Part shown: piece by piece, positions 1-14,028 of the stretch | How the letters are laid out: each line of letters opens with the position of its first letter | How positions within the stretch are numbered: the first letter of the stretch is position 1 | From: Nocardioides cavernae | Lineage (GTDB): Bacteria > Actinomycetota > Actinomycetes > Propionibacteriales > Nocardioidaceae | NCBI RefSeq assembly: GCF_013410035.1 | Contig: NZ_JACCBW010000006.1 | Coordinates: forward strand, 62,001-126,000 | DNA length: 64,000 nt | Direction: 5' to 3' | The notes under the pieces: model-generated | Seen by the model: the letters and a program-made list of their open reading frames with translations, nothing else | Told to the model about the DNA's origin: nothing | Database searches by the model: none | Translations under genes and position numbers: made by a program

Positions 1-796
1 CACCGTAGAGGCCGTCACCGCCGACGAACGGGGCGTCGATGCCGGCGTCGCGGATCTGCTTGAGCAGCGGCGCGGCCTCGGCGATGTAGCCGCCGTACAT
101 GATGGCGTCGGGCTGGGCCGACTCCATCTTGGAGATGGTGGGCGCGAAGTCGGTCTGGCCGACCTCGGTCTTGTCGCGCTGGACCATCTTGTCGCCGAGG
201 GTCTCCTCGACGCGGTCGGCCAGGGGCTCGCCGTAGGCCTCGGAGTTGTCGACGACGAAGACCTTGGTCGCGCCGACCTCGTCGGTGAGGTACTTGGCGA
301 TCGCGGCGCCCTGGTAGTCGTCGTAGGGGACGAGGCGGTGGAAGACCTCGACCTGGTCCTCCTGCGTGAGGTCGGTCGCGGTGGCCGACTGGCTCACCAT
401 GGTCACGCCGGCGTCGTTGTAGATGCTCTTGGTCGCGCGGGTCTCACCGGAGAAGGCACCGCCGATGACGCCGATGAAGGACTCGTCGCCCGCGATCTGC
501 GTCGCGACCGGGGTCGCCTTGGCCGGGTCACCCTCGGTGTCGAACTTGACCAGCTCGACCTCGCACTCGTCGTTGTCCCACTGGCGCAGCGCGAGGTCCG
601 CGCCGTCGACCGACGGGAGGACGATGCTGGCGTTGGCGCCGGACAGCGCGCCCATCACGCCGATCTTGAAGTTGCAGTCATCGCCGCCGGCGCTGCCGCC
701 ACCACCATCGGTGTCGGTCGTGCCGCAGGCGCTGAGCGCCAGGCCGGCAACCGCCGTGAACGCGACAGCCTGCCACGTCTTGGATGAGCGGATCAT
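1..796 (-). CDS. Branched-chain amino acid ABC transporter substrate-binding lipoprotein (3' end beyond window)
   Basis: Periplasmic-binding-fold lipoprotein of the LivK/Leu-Ile-Val-binding type, expected to hand a small ligand to an ABC permease. The reading frame is open from the ATG at 796 to the window edge, so the C-terminus is missing. The N-terminus is a lipoprotein signal peptide ending in a lipobox ALSAC with the lipidated Cys at residue 24, followed by a Gly/Asp-rich linker. The mature part starts CNFKIGVMGALSG and later has GGAFSGETRA and a QSATATDL stretch, typical of type I periplasmic-binding proteins. A GGAGG ribosome site lies 9 nt before the ATG. The permease and ATPase genes would lie to the left, outside the window. 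Ligand specificity cannot be read from this part. Confidence 0.88.
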   Translation of the reverse strand, partial: MIRSSKTWQAVAFTAVAGLALSACGTTDTDGGGGSAGGDDCNFKIGVMGALSGANASIVLPSVDGADLALRQWDNDECEVELVKFDTEGDPAKATPVATQIAGDESFIGVIGGAFSGETRATKSIYNDAGVTMVSQSATATDLTQEDQVEVFHRLVPYDDYQGAAIAKYLTDEVGATKVFVVDNSEAYGEPLADRVEETLGDKMVQRDKTEVGQTDFAPTISKMESAQPDAIMYGGYIAEAAPLLKQIRDAGIDAPFVGGDGLYG

Positions 797-1046
797 GTGT
801 GGATCCCTCCGTTGTTCTCTGGGCTGTCCACCTCGGCAGCCTCGTGGCGGGAACCTAACACCGAAGATGTGGCGCGGGACACGATTGGGCCCCCGCATTC
901 CCATGCCGTTGTCGTTTCGTGACCAACCGGTCTGTACCGGAAACACAACTGAAACGTGGCGCGACCCACGGCGACACGCCGCGCACTCGGGCGCGACCGG
1001 GCCCATCCGGACATCATCGGGGATGCCCGGGGTGGACCCGCCCTGC

Positions 1047-1679
1047 TCAGCCCTGCGTACCGCCGCGGAGGCCGGCGACGCCGTGCTCGACGACGCCGTC
1101 GGAGACCTGCTTCATCGACAGGCGCAGGTCCATCGCGGTCTTCTGGATCCAGCGGAAGGCGTCGGGCTCGCTGAGCCCCAGCTGCTCCTGCAGCACGCCC
1201 TTGGCCCGGTCGACCGACTTGCGGGTCTCGAGGGACTCCTGGAGGTCGGACACCTCGCGCTCGAGGACGGTGATCTCGGCGTACCTGCTCACGGCCATCT
1301 CGATGGCCGGCACGAGGTCACCGCGCTGGAACGGCTTGACGAGGTACGCCATCGCGCCTGCGTCGCGCGCGCGGGCGACGAGGTCGCGTTGCGAGAAGGC
1401 CGTCAGGATGACCACCGGCGCGATCCGCTCGCCCGCGATCGTCTCCGCCGCGGCGATGCCGTCGAGGACGGGCATCTTCACGTCGAGGATGACGAGGTCG
1501 GGGCGCAGCTCCCGGGCCAGCTCGATGGCCTTCTGCCCGTCGCCGGCCTGGCCGACGACCTCGTAGCCCTCCTCGCCGAGCATCTCGGCGAGGTCCATGC
1601 GGATGAGGGCCTCGTCCTCGGCGATCACGACACGACGGGCGTCGTCGGCGGCGGGCACGGTCTCGGCGGGCTGCGTCAC
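1047..1679 (-). CDS. pdtaR: ANTAR-domain response regulator, PdtaR-like
   Basis: Two-domain response regulator of 210 aa. The receiver domain (about residues 15-130) has the acidic pair in VVIAEDEALI, the phospho-acceptor Asp66 in VILDVKMP, and the conserved Thr and Lys (ILTAF, LVKPF). The C-terminal ANTAR domain (about 135-200, SVDRAKGVLQEQLGLSEPDA) binds RNA and acts by antitermination. Mycobacterial PdtaR (Rv1626) has the same architecture and lies in the same pyk-proximal neighbourhood. The partner histidine kinase PdtaS is usually encoded elsewhere and is not in this window. The GTG start at 1679 is preceded at 7 nt by a TAGCCT box, so the mRNA is probably leaderless. The 250 bp between this gene and the binding-protein gene shows no further gene. 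Confidence 0.92.
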   Translation of the reverse strand: MTQPAETVPAADDARRVVIAEDEALIRMDLAEMLGEEGYEVVGQAGDGQKAIELARELRPDLVILDVKMPVLDGIAAAETIAGERIAPVVILTAFSQRDLVARARDAGAMAYLVKPFQRGDLVPAIEMAVSRYAEITVLEREVSDLQESLETRKSVDRAKGVLQEQLGLSEPDAFRWIQKTAMDLRLSMKQVSDGVVEHGVAGLRGGTQG

Positions 1680-1686
1680 GACGGCA

Positions 1687-1692
1687 AGGCTA
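1687..1692 (-). promoter_or_regulatory. -10 box of pdtaR (leaderless start)
   Basis: On the minus strand TAGCCT is followed by 7 nt and the GTG start of pdtaR, placing transcription initiation at or next to the start codon. No Shine-Dalgarno sequence fits in the interval. Confidence 0.5.
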
Positions 1693-1716
1693 GTTCCGCT
1701 ACCGTTTCCCCACCCA

Positions 1717-1799
1717 GCCGGGTTGGCGGAACGGTATACGCGGTGGTCTCAAACACCACTGCCCGCAAGGGCTTGTGGGTTCGAATCCCACACTCGGCA
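1717..1799 (+). tRNA. tRNA-Leu (anticodon CAA)
   Basis: Class II tRNA of 83 nt with acceptor stem GCCGGGT / ACTCGGC, anticodon stem GTGGT / ACCAC enclosing the loop CTCAAAC (anticodon CAA, reading UUG), a long variable arm TGCCCGCAAGGGCTT, a T arm GTGGG-TTCGAAT-CCCAC and discriminator A. CCA is not encoded. It is divergent from pdtaR. A TACCGT box at 1700-1705 is a possible -10. A 5-bp GGTGG/CCACC hairpin with a 3-nt loop follows at 1816-1828. Confidence 0.96.
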
Positions 1800-1839
1800 C
1801 GGCGTGGGGCCTGTCGGTGGTTCCCACCAGACTTCGCGC

Positions 1840-2619
1840 ATGGCCCACGTCAGACCGCAGTCCGTCGTCGACTCGGCACTGGCGTGCTCAGACGACGGGA
1901 TGGCCGACAAGGACAATGCCGCCTTGCACGGCGTCGCCGTCAAGACGATCCGGCGGTGGCGCCGTCTGTACCAGCGTCGCGGACTGCCCCGCGGGCAGAC
2001 GCATCTCGCTCCGCCTTGTCCTCGGTGTGACGGTGCGCCCCTCCGACGAGCCGAGTATGCGGAGCGCCTGGGGTGGTACCTCGGCGACGGCTACATCTCA
2101 CGCGGGCGGCGCGGGGTGTTCAACCTCCACGTCTACAACGACCAGAGATACACCGGTCTCAACGCCCACGTCAGCGAGCTCATGGCGTTGGTGAAGCCCG
2201 GCGGCCGACCACACACCCGGCTCGTGCCCGGCGCAGTCATCACGACGGTCTCGTGGAAGCACTGGCCGTGCCTGTTCCCGCAGCACGGGCCGGGTCGCAA
2301 GCACGAACGGCCCATCCTCCTCGAACCCTGGCAGCAGGAGGTGGTGGAGGTGTTCCCCGGCGACTTCCTCCGCGGTCTCTTCCACTCCGACGGGGCTCGC
2401 GTGCACAACTGGGCCACGCGCGACGTACGAGGGGAGCGTCGCCGGTACGACTATCCGAGGTGGCAGTTCGTCAACGCGTCGGAGGACATCCTCGGCCTGT
2501 GCACATGGGCGCTCGACCTTGTAGACGTGCCGTGGCGACGCTCCGGGCCACGCGTGGTCTCCGTGTCGCGTCGAGACGCGGTGTCGCGACTCGACGACCT
2601 CGTCGGCCCGAAGGACTGA
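1840..2619 (+). CDS. Free-standing HTH + LAGLIDADG-like protein (putative homing-endonuclease relative)
   Basis: A 259-aa protein of the actinobacterial group often labelled 'helix-turn-helix protein' or 'LAGLIDADG endonuclease'. Residues about 18-43 form an HTH (HGVAVKTIRRWRRLYQRRG). A CPRC pair follows at 60-63. Then come two LAGLIDADG-like helices: RLGWYLGDGY with Asp83, and FLRGLFHSDG with Asp184, each ending in the acidic residue expected at a catalytic position. The spacing of about 100 residues between motifs suits a single-chain two-motif LAGLIDADG fold. The ATG at 1840 was chosen because upstream in-frame codons run into the tRNA; no strong ribosome site is visible. The gene begins 41 nt after tRNA-Leu, and its stop codon ends exactly where the convergent pyk gene begins. 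No intron or intein host is evident. It may be a domesticated DNA-binding regulator rather than an active nuclease. Confidence 0.75.
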   Translation: MAHVRPQSVVDSALACSDDGMADKDNAALHGVAVKTIRRWRRLYQRRGLPRGQTHLAPPCPRCDGAPLRRAEYAERLGWYLGDGYISRGRRGVFNLHVYNDQRYTGLNAHVSELMALVKPGGRPHTRLVPGAVITTVSWKHWPCLFPQHGPGRKHERPILLEPWQQEVVEVFPGDFLRGLFHSDGARVHNWATRDVRGERRRYDYPRWQFVNASEDILGLCTWALDLVDVPWRRSGPRVVSVSRRDAVSRLDDLVGPKD

Positions 2620-4071
2620 TCAGCGGGCGGCGCGGCGGTAGGCCGGAGCAGCCCCGTTGATCGCGTCGCCCATCCGGTGGATGCGCAGCGCGTTGGTCGA
2701 GCCGGGGATGCCGGGCGGGCTGCCGGCGATGATGACGACGAGGTCGCCCTCCTTGACCCGCCCGATGTGGAGCAGGGCCTCGTCGACCTGGCGCACCATC
2801 TCGTCGGTGTGCTCGACGTCGGCGCCGAGGAACGTCTCCACGCCCCACGTCAGCGCGAGCTGAGAGCGGGTGCGGGGGTTGGGGGTGAAGGCGAGCACCG
2901 GGATCGGCCCGCGGTAGCGCGAGAGGCGCTTGGCGGAGTCGCCGCTCACTGTGAAGGCGACGACGTACTTGGCCTCCACGCGCTCGGCGACCTCGGCCGC
3001 GGCCTTGGCGATGATGCCCCCACGCGTGTGCGGCTGCCACTCGACCTCCGCCATGTGGCTCAGGCCGTGCTCCTCGGTCGACTGCACGATGCGTGCCATC
3101 GTCTCGACGGCGACGATGGGGTACTCCCCCACGCTCGTCTCGCCCGAGAGCATCACGGCGTCCGCGCCGTCGAGCACCGCGTTGGCGACGTCGCTGGCCT
3201 CGGCGCGCGTCGGCGCGGGCGAGCCGATCATCGACTCGAGCATCTGGGTGGCGACGATGACGGGCTTCGCGTTGCGGCGGGCCTTGTCGATGATGAGCTT
3301 CTGGTGGATCGGGACGTCCTCGAGCGGGCACTCCACGCCGAGGTCGCCGCGGGCGACCATGATGCCGTCGAAGGCGTCGACGATCTCGTCGATGTTGTCG
3401 ATGGCCTGGGGCTTCTCGATCTTCGCGATGACCGGGACGAAGATGCCCTCCTCGCGCATCACGTCGCGCACGTCGGCGGCGTCCTTGGCGTTGCGCACGA
3501 AGCTGAGCGCGATGAAGTCCACGCCGAGGTGGAGCGCCCACCGCAGGTCCTCGGTGTCCTTGTCCGACAGCGCCGGGACCGACACCGCGACACCGGGCAG
3601 GTTGATGCCCTTGTTGTTGGACACCTTGCCGGGCACGACGACCTCGGTGACCACGTCGGTGTCGTCGACCGACACGACCTTGAGCCGGACCTTGCCGTCG
3701 TCGATCAGCAGCGGGTCGCCGGCCTTCACGTCGCCCGGGAGGCCCTTGTAGGTCGTGCCGCAGATGTCGGCGGTGCCCTCGACGTCGCGGGTGGTGATCG
3801 TGAAGGTCGCGCCGCGCTTGAGCTTGTGCGGGCCGTCGGCGAACCGCTCGAGGCGGATCTTCGGGCCCTGCAGGTCGGCGAAGATGCCGATCGCGTGCCC
3901 GGTCTCGTCGGAGGCCTGGCGGACCAGGCGGTAGACGGCCTCGTGGTCGGCGTACGCCCCGTGGCTCATGTTGAGCCGCGCGACGTCCATGCCGGCCTCG
4001 ACGAGTGAGCGGATCCCCTCGGGTGTGTTCACCGCGGGGCCCAGGGTGCAGACGATCTTTGCTCTACGCAC
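2620..4071 (-). CDS. pyk: Pyruvate kinase
   Basis: Converts phosphoenolpyruvate and ADP to pyruvate and ATP, the last step of glycolysis. The 483-aa protein starts VRRAKIVCTLGPA, the usual actinobacterial N-terminus. It carries the signature VIAKIEKPQAIDNIDEI with the catalytic Lys, RGDLGVECPLE, ATQMLESMI and, in the C-terminal allosteric domain, GGIIAKAAAEVAERV. I prefer the GTG at 4071 because a TAGGGT box lies 7 nt upstream (leaderless) and family members begin at this point; an ATG at 4092 would add seven residues. The stop codon abuts the convergent LAGLIDADG-like gene with no intergenic base. Confidence 0.96.
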   Translation of the reverse strand: MRRAKIVCTLGPAVNTPEGIRSLVEAGMDVARLNMSHGAYADHEAVYRLVRQASDETGHAIGIFADLQGPKIRLERFADGPHKLKRGATFTITTRDVEGTADICGTTYKGLPGDVKAGDPLLIDDGKVRLKVVSVDDTDVVTEVVVPGKVSNNKGINLPGVAVSVPALSDKDTEDLRWALHLGVDFIALSFVRNAKDAADVRDVMREEGIFVPVIAKIEKPQAIDNIDEIVDAFDGIMVARGDLGVECPLEDVPIHQKLIIDKARRNAKPVIVATQMLESMIGSPAPTRAEASDVANAVLDGADAVMLSGETSVGEYPIVAVETMARIVQSTEEHGLSHMAEVEWQPHTRGGIIAKAAAEVAERVEAKYVVAFTVSGDSAKRLSRYRGPIPVLAFTPNPRTRSQLALTWGVETFLGADVEHTDEMVRQVDEALLHIGRVKEGDLVVIIAGSPPGIPGSTNALRIHRMGDAINGAAPAYRRAAR

Positions 4072-4078
4072 GGGTCCA

Positions 4079-4084
4079 ACCCTA
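4079..4084 (-). promoter_or_regulatory. -10 box of pyk (leaderless start)
   Basis: Minus-strand TAGGGT, 7 nt, then the GTG of pyk. The short gap and lack of a ribosome site suggest that pyk has its own leaderless transcript in addition to any read-through from gltD. Confidence 0.5.
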
Positions 4085-4127
4085 GCGGACATTGGAACGA
4101 TCCAAGGACGCGTCCCACACCCGAGCG

Positions 4128-4171
4128 GTGCGTGGTGCAGGTTTTCGTGCCGCAGAACCTGTCCCACGCAC
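4128..4171 (-). terminator. Hairpin between gltD and pyk
   Basis: Inverted repeat with outer arms GTGCGTGG (4128-4135) and CCACGCAC (4164-4171), a 2x2 internal mismatch, inner arms CAGGTT and AACCTG, and a 12-nt loop. On the minus strand it lies just after the gltD stop and before the pyk promoter. No U-tract follows, so it is either a U-less actinobacterial terminator or an mRNA end-stabilising structure. Confidence 0.55.
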
Positions 4172-4184
4172 CGCCCGGGGCGGA

Positions 4185-5654
4185 TCAGACGACCAGCGGG
4201 CGCTCGTGCGGCTTGATCGGCGACGGGAGCGTGGTCGACCCGGTGAGGTAGGCGTCCACCGACGCGGCCGCGCTGCGACCCTCGGCGATGGCCCACACGA
4301 TGAGCGACTGGCCGCGACCCACGTCGCCGGCGACGTACACGCCGGGGACGGAGGAGGCGTACGAGCCGTCGCGCCGCACGTTGCCCCGCTCGTCGAGGTC
4401 GACGCCGAGCTGCTCGATGAGCCCCGGCTTCTCCGGGCCGGTGAAGCCCATCGCGAGGAGCACCAGCTGGGCCGGGATCTCGCGCTCGGTGCCCTCGACC
4501 GGCTGGAACGTCGCGTCCACCTCCACCAGGCGCAGCGCCGCGACGTGGCCGTCGTCGTCGCCGACGAACTCCTGCGTCGAGACGGCGTACACGCGGTCGC
4601 CACCCTCCTCGTGGGCCGAGGAGACCTTGAACGTCATGGGGTACGTCGGCCACGGCTGCCCTGCCGGCCGGTCCTCGCCGGGCCGCGGCATGATCTCGAG
4701 CTGGGTGATCGAGCGGGCCCCCTGGCGGATCGACGTGCCGAGGCAGTCGGCGCCGGTGTCACCGCCGCCGATGATGACGACGTCCTTGTCGGTGGCCACG
4801 ATCTGCTCCGAGCCGTCGGCCGTCGCGGCCTCGCCGAGGGCAACCCGGTTGGCCTGCGGCAGGAACTCCATCGCCTGGTGGATGCCGCCGAGCTCGCGGC
4901 CCGGCACCGGCAGGTCCCGGGCGTCGGTCGCGCCCATGGCCAGCACGACGGCGTCGTAGCGGTCCATCAGCTTGTCGCCGGTGAGGTCGCCACCGACGTC
5001 GACGCCGGCGCGGAACACCGTGCCCTCCCGCCGCATCTGGTCGAGGCGACGGTCGAGGTGCTTCTTCTCCATCTTGAACTCGGGGATGCCGTAGCGCAGC
5101 AGGCCACCGATCCTGTCGGCCCGCTCGTAGACCGCGACGGTGTGGCCGGCGCGGGTGAGCTGCTGGGCCGCGGCCAGCCCGGCCGGGCCGGAGCCGATGA
5201 CGGCCACCGTCCGGCCCGAGAGCCACTCGGGCGGCTGGGGCCGGACGTAGCCGGAGCCCCAGGCGCGGTCGATGATCGAGACCTCGACGTTCTTGATGGT
5301 CACCGGGTCCTGGTTGATGCCCAGCACGCAGGCGGTCTCGCAGGGCGCCGGGCAGAGCCGGCCGGTGAACTCCGGGAAGTTGTTCGTCGCGTGGAGCCGG
5401 TCCATCGCGCCGTCCCAGTCGTCGCGCCAGACCAGGTCGTTCCACTCCGGGATGATGTTGCCCAGCGGGCAGCCCTGGTGGCAGAACGGGATGCCGCAGT
5501 CCATGCAGCGGCCCGCCTGGGTGTTGATGATCGGCAGCAGGGCGCGCCCGACGCCGTCGGGGTAGACCTCGTTCCAGTCCTGGACGCGCTCGGCGACCTC
5601 GCGGCGCGAGGCGACCTCGCGGCCGTTCTTCAAAAATCCTTTGGGGTCAGCCAT
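4185..5654 (-). CDS. gltD: Glutamate synthase (NADPH) small subunit
   Basis: Beta subunit of NADPH-GOGAT. It oxidises NADPH and passes electrons through FAD and Fe-S clusters to GltB. The 489-aa protein has N-terminal cluster cysteines (CMDCGIPFCHQGCPLGN and later CPAPCETACVLG), an FAD-binding GSGPAGLAAAQQL motif and a second nucleotide site GGGDTGADCLG. The start is fixed by AGGAGGT placed 7 nt before the ATG at 5654. Codons 4-8 (AAA GGA TTT TTG AAG) are unusually AT-rich for this genome. It lies 59 nt downstream of gltB in the same operon. Confidence 0.97.
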   Translation of the reverse strand: MADPKGFLKNGREVASRREVAERVQDWNEVYPDGVGRALLPIINTQAGRCMDCGIPFCHQGCPLGNIIPEWNDLVWRDDWDGAMDRLHATNNFPEFTGRLCPAPCETACVLGINQDPVTIKNVEVSIIDRAWGSGYVRPQPPEWLSGRTVAVIGSGPAGLAAAQQLTRAGHTVAVYERADRIGGLLRYGIPEFKMEKKHLDRRLDQMRREGTVFRAGVDVGGDLTGDKLMDRYDAVVLAMGATDARDLPVPGRELGGIHQAMEFLPQANRVALGEAATADGSEQIVATDKDVVIIGGGDTGADCLGTSIRQGARSITQLEIMPRPGEDRPAGQPWPTYPMTFKVSSAHEEGGDRVYAVSTQEFVGDDDGHVAALRLVEVDATFQPVEGTEREIPAQLVLLAMGFTGPEKPGLIEQLGVDLDERGNVRRDGSYASSVPGVYVAGDVGRGQSLIVWAIAEGRSAAASVDAYLTGSTTLPSPIKPHERPLVV

Positions 5655-5713
5655 TCCGCACCTCCTGCTCCGTGGATGAGCGCCTGTCGTCGTTCGTGGT
5701 CGTCCTGCTTCGC

Positions 5714-10264
<4,551 letters not shown>

Positions 10265-10405
10265 GGAGGCATTCTCCCGTCGTCGTCCCGGCCCGACCGG
10301 ACCGTGGTCCGTGCGGTGCTGGGGGGTGGTCGTGACCGCTGGGGACGACGTTGGCCCGAGCGAGGTGGAATCTATCACCGGCCCTCGCGGCCGGCGCGCC
10401 TCGTG

Positions 10406-11374
10406 TCAGGCGGTGGGATCGGCCGGTGCCCGGCCCGCGGACTCCTCGGGCGCGGCTGCACCGGACCCGGCGTCCTCGGCTTCCTCGTCGCCCCTGCCGC
10501 CCTCCGGCTCGCGGGTGCGGACCGTCTCCTCGCGTCCGGGGTGGCGCCTGAGCGACCACGCGAACCAGGCGGCGGCCAGAAGGAACAGCACGATCGAGGT
10601 CCACACGTTGAAGCGCAGGCCGAGCACGTCGTTGAGCTGGACGTCGTCGATGCGCATGTTCTCGATCCAGCCGCGACCGGCGGTGTAGAGCATGACGTAG
10701 AGCGCGACCACGCGGCCGTGCCCGAGCCGGAAGCGACGGTCGAGCCAGATGAGGAGCGCGAAGGCGGCCAGGTTCCACAGGCACTCGTAGAGGAACGTGG
10801 GGTGGTACGTCGCCACGTCGAGGTACTGCGTGGGCCGGTGCGCCACGTCGATCTCCAGGCCCCACGGCAGGTCGGTCGGGCGGCCGTAGAGCTCCTGGTT
10901 GAACCAGTTGCCCCAGCGGCCCATCGCCTGAGCGACGAGGACGCCCGGTGCGAGCGCGTCGAGCATGGGCAGCACCTTGATGCCGCGCGAGCGGGTGTAG
11001 AGCCACGCCCCCACGGCGCCGAGCGCGATGGCGCCCCAGATGCCGAGCCCGCCGCGCCAGACGTAGAGCGCGGTGACGGGGTTGCGGCCCTCGCCGAAGT
11101 AGAGCTCCCAGTCGGTGGCCACGTGGTAGAGCCGGCCGCCGACGAGGCCGAACGGCACCGCCCAGATCGCCAGGTCGCTGACCTCCCCGGCGGTGCCGCC
11201 GCGCGCCACCCACCGGCGCTCGCCGATCCAGATGGCGAGGACGATGCCGACGATGATGCACAGCGCGTAGCCCCGGATCGGGACGGGCCCGAGGTGCCAG
11301 ACGCCGTTGGACGGGCTCGGGATGGACATCAGCGTCAGCAGCGGGGCCTGCAGGGAGGGCATGGGGAGCATCAT
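10406..11374 (-). CDS. lgt: Prolipoprotein diacylglyceryl transferase
   Basis: Integral membrane enzyme that moves a diacylglyceryl group from phosphatidylglycerol to the lipobox Cys of prolipoproteins. It shows the Lgt hallmarks PIRGYALCI near the N-terminus, RGGLGIWGAIALG, the signature GRWGNWFNQELYG, and several hydrophobic helices. It ends in a charged, Ala/Glu-rich cytoplasmic tail of about 50 residues, common in actinobacteria. The ATG at 11374 overlaps the stop of the SCO1-like gene as ATGA. In-frame ATGs at 11371 and 11362 and one before SIPSPSNGVW are alternatives, so the first 5-15 residues are uncertain. Two lipoproteins in this window are likely substrates. Confidence 0.95.
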   Translation of the reverse strand: MMLPMPSLQAPLLTLMSIPSPSNGVWHLGPVPIRGYALCIIVGIVLAIWIGERRWVARGGTAGEVSDLAIWAVPFGLVGGRLYHVATDWELYFGEGRNPVTALYVWRGGLGIWGAIALGAVGAWLYTRSRGIKVLPMLDALAPGVLVAQAMGRWGNWFNQELYGRPTDLPWGLEIDVAHRPTQYLDVATYHPTFLYECLWNLAAFALLIWLDRRFRLGHGRVVALYVMLYTAGRGWIENMRIDDVQLNDVLGLRFNVWTSIVLFLLAAAWFAWSLRRHPGREETVRTREPEGGRGDEEAEDAGSGAAAPEESAGRAPADPTA

Positions 11375-11985
11375 CCCTCGTCGAGCAGGGTCAGCACGTC
11401 GCGGGTGAGCTGCGCCTGGGAGACGTCGTGGTCCCACATCATCGGGGACTGGTCGTCGGGGTCCACGGCGTAGATCCGGGTCCCGTGCGTGACGTCGTAG
11501 CCGCCACCGGGCAGCTTCTCCCCCGTCTCGATGCCGACGGCGAGGCTCTGGCCGACCTCGATGATGTCGTCCATGTCACCGGTCAGGCCGATGATCTCCG
11601 GGTCGAAGGCGTCGACGTACGCCTCGACGACCTGCTCGGTGTCGCGTGGCGCGTCGGTGGTCACGAAGACGACGTCGACGCGGTCCTTCTCCTCGTCGCT
11701 GAGCCGCGTCAGCGTGCCGGCGAGCGTGGCCATCACCTGCCCGCAGATGTCGGGGCAGTTGGTGTAGCCGAAGAAGACGAGCGTGAGGTCCTTCTCCGTG
11801 TCGTCCGCCAAGCTGTAGGCGTCGCCTGCCGTGTCGACGAGCGGGGTCGCCGAGACCTCGAACGGCGGGTCGAGGACCGTGCCGGTCATTTCGCCCGCGT
11901 CGGCGCCCGCGCCGCCACCGCACGCGGTCGCGAGGAGCAGCACCGGGACAGCGAGCAGGGCCTTGCCGGACCTACCTCGACGCAC
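11371..11985 (-). CDS. SCO1/SenC-family copper chaperone lipoprotein
   Basis: Thioredoxin-fold protein of the SCO1/PrrC/SenC family, expected to act outside the membrane in Cu(A) assembly of cytochrome c oxidase or in thiol redox control. The 204-aa sequence has a lipoprotein signal peptide (LLLATAC, Cys22), the copper-binding CPDIC motif (Cys77 and Cys81) after FFGYTNCP, and the conserved His167 in DVTHGTRIY. The GTG start at 11985 lies inside the end of trpA (14-nt overlap) and has GGAGGG 8 nt upstream, so it is co-transcribed and coupled with the trp genes. No cytochrome oxidase gene is nearby. Confidence 0.9.
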   Translation of the reverse strand: MRRGRSGKALLAVPVLLLATACGGGAGADAGEMTGTVLDPPFEVSATPLVDTAGDAYSLADDTEKDLTLVFFGYTNCPDICGQVMATLAGTLTRLSDEEKDRVDVVFVTTDAPRDTEQVVEAYVDAFDPEIIGLTGDMDDIIEVGQSLAVGIETGEKLPGGGYDVTHGTRIYAVDPDDQSPMMWDHDVSQAQLTRDVLTLLDEG

Positions 11986-12774
11986 GCCGTACGCCCTCCG
12001 CGAGGTCGGTGGTGAGCGCGCGCAGCGCGTCGAGGCCGGCCGCCTCGTCGCCCTGGTGGTCGAGCAGGCAGCGCACGAACGCGGAGCCGACGATCACGCC
12101 GTCGGCGTAGGTCGCGACGTCCGCGGCCTGGTCGCCGTTGCTCACGCCGATGCCGACGGCGACGGGCACGTCGCCGCTGGCGCGCACCCGCCCGACCAGC
12201 GGACCGGCCAGGTCGGAGGACGCGTCGCGCGCACCCGTGACGCCCATGACCGCGGCCGCGTAGACGAAGCCGCGGCTCTCGGTCGCCGTCATGGCGATGC
12301 GCTCGTCGGTGGAGGACGGGGCGACGAGGAAGACCTTGTCGAGGTCGTGCGCGTCGGCCGCGGCGATCCACTCCGCGCCGTGGTCGGGCGTGATGTCCGG
12401 CGTGATCATGCCCGCTCCCCCGGCGCCGGCGAGGTCGCCGGCCCACCGCTCGACGCCGTAGCGCTCGATCGGGTTCCAGTAGGTCATCACGAGCGTGGGG
12501 ACGCCGGTCGCGGCCACCGCCTCGACCACGCGCAGCACGTCGGACGTACGCACCCCGCCGTCGAGCGCTGCCTGGGCCGCCGCCTGGATGGTCGGCCCGT
12601 CCATCACCGGGTCGCTGTAGGGCAGGCCGATCTCGATCGCGTCGCACCCGGCCTCGACCATCGTGGTCATCGCCCGGATCGACCCCTCGACCGTCGGGTA
12701 GCCCGCGGGCAGGTAGCCGATGAGTGCGGCCCGGTCCTCCGCGCGCGCCTTCTCGAAGGCGGTCGTCGTCGACG

Positions 12775-12778
<4 letters not shown>
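11972..12778 (-). CDS. trpA: Tryptophan synthase alpha chain
   Basis: Splits indole-3-glycerol phosphate to indole and glyceraldehyde-3-phosphate and channels the indole to TrpB. The TIM-barrel protein of 268 aa contains the active-site Glu in DAIEIGLPYSDPVMDG and the conserved Asp a few residues on, plus phosphate-binding GIGVSNGDQA and GVIVGSAFVR. The GTG at 12778 overlaps the trpB stop as GTGA, and the 3' end overlaps the SCO1-like gene. Confidence 0.97.

Positions 12779-14024
<1,246 letters not shown>

Positions 14025-14028
<4 letters not shown>

Noticed and set aside
10265..10405. GlnR-type operator or riboswitch in the gltB leader
   Set aside because: No GTnAC-type half-sites at the right spacing and no recognisable riboswitch core; only a TAGATT box on the minus strand.
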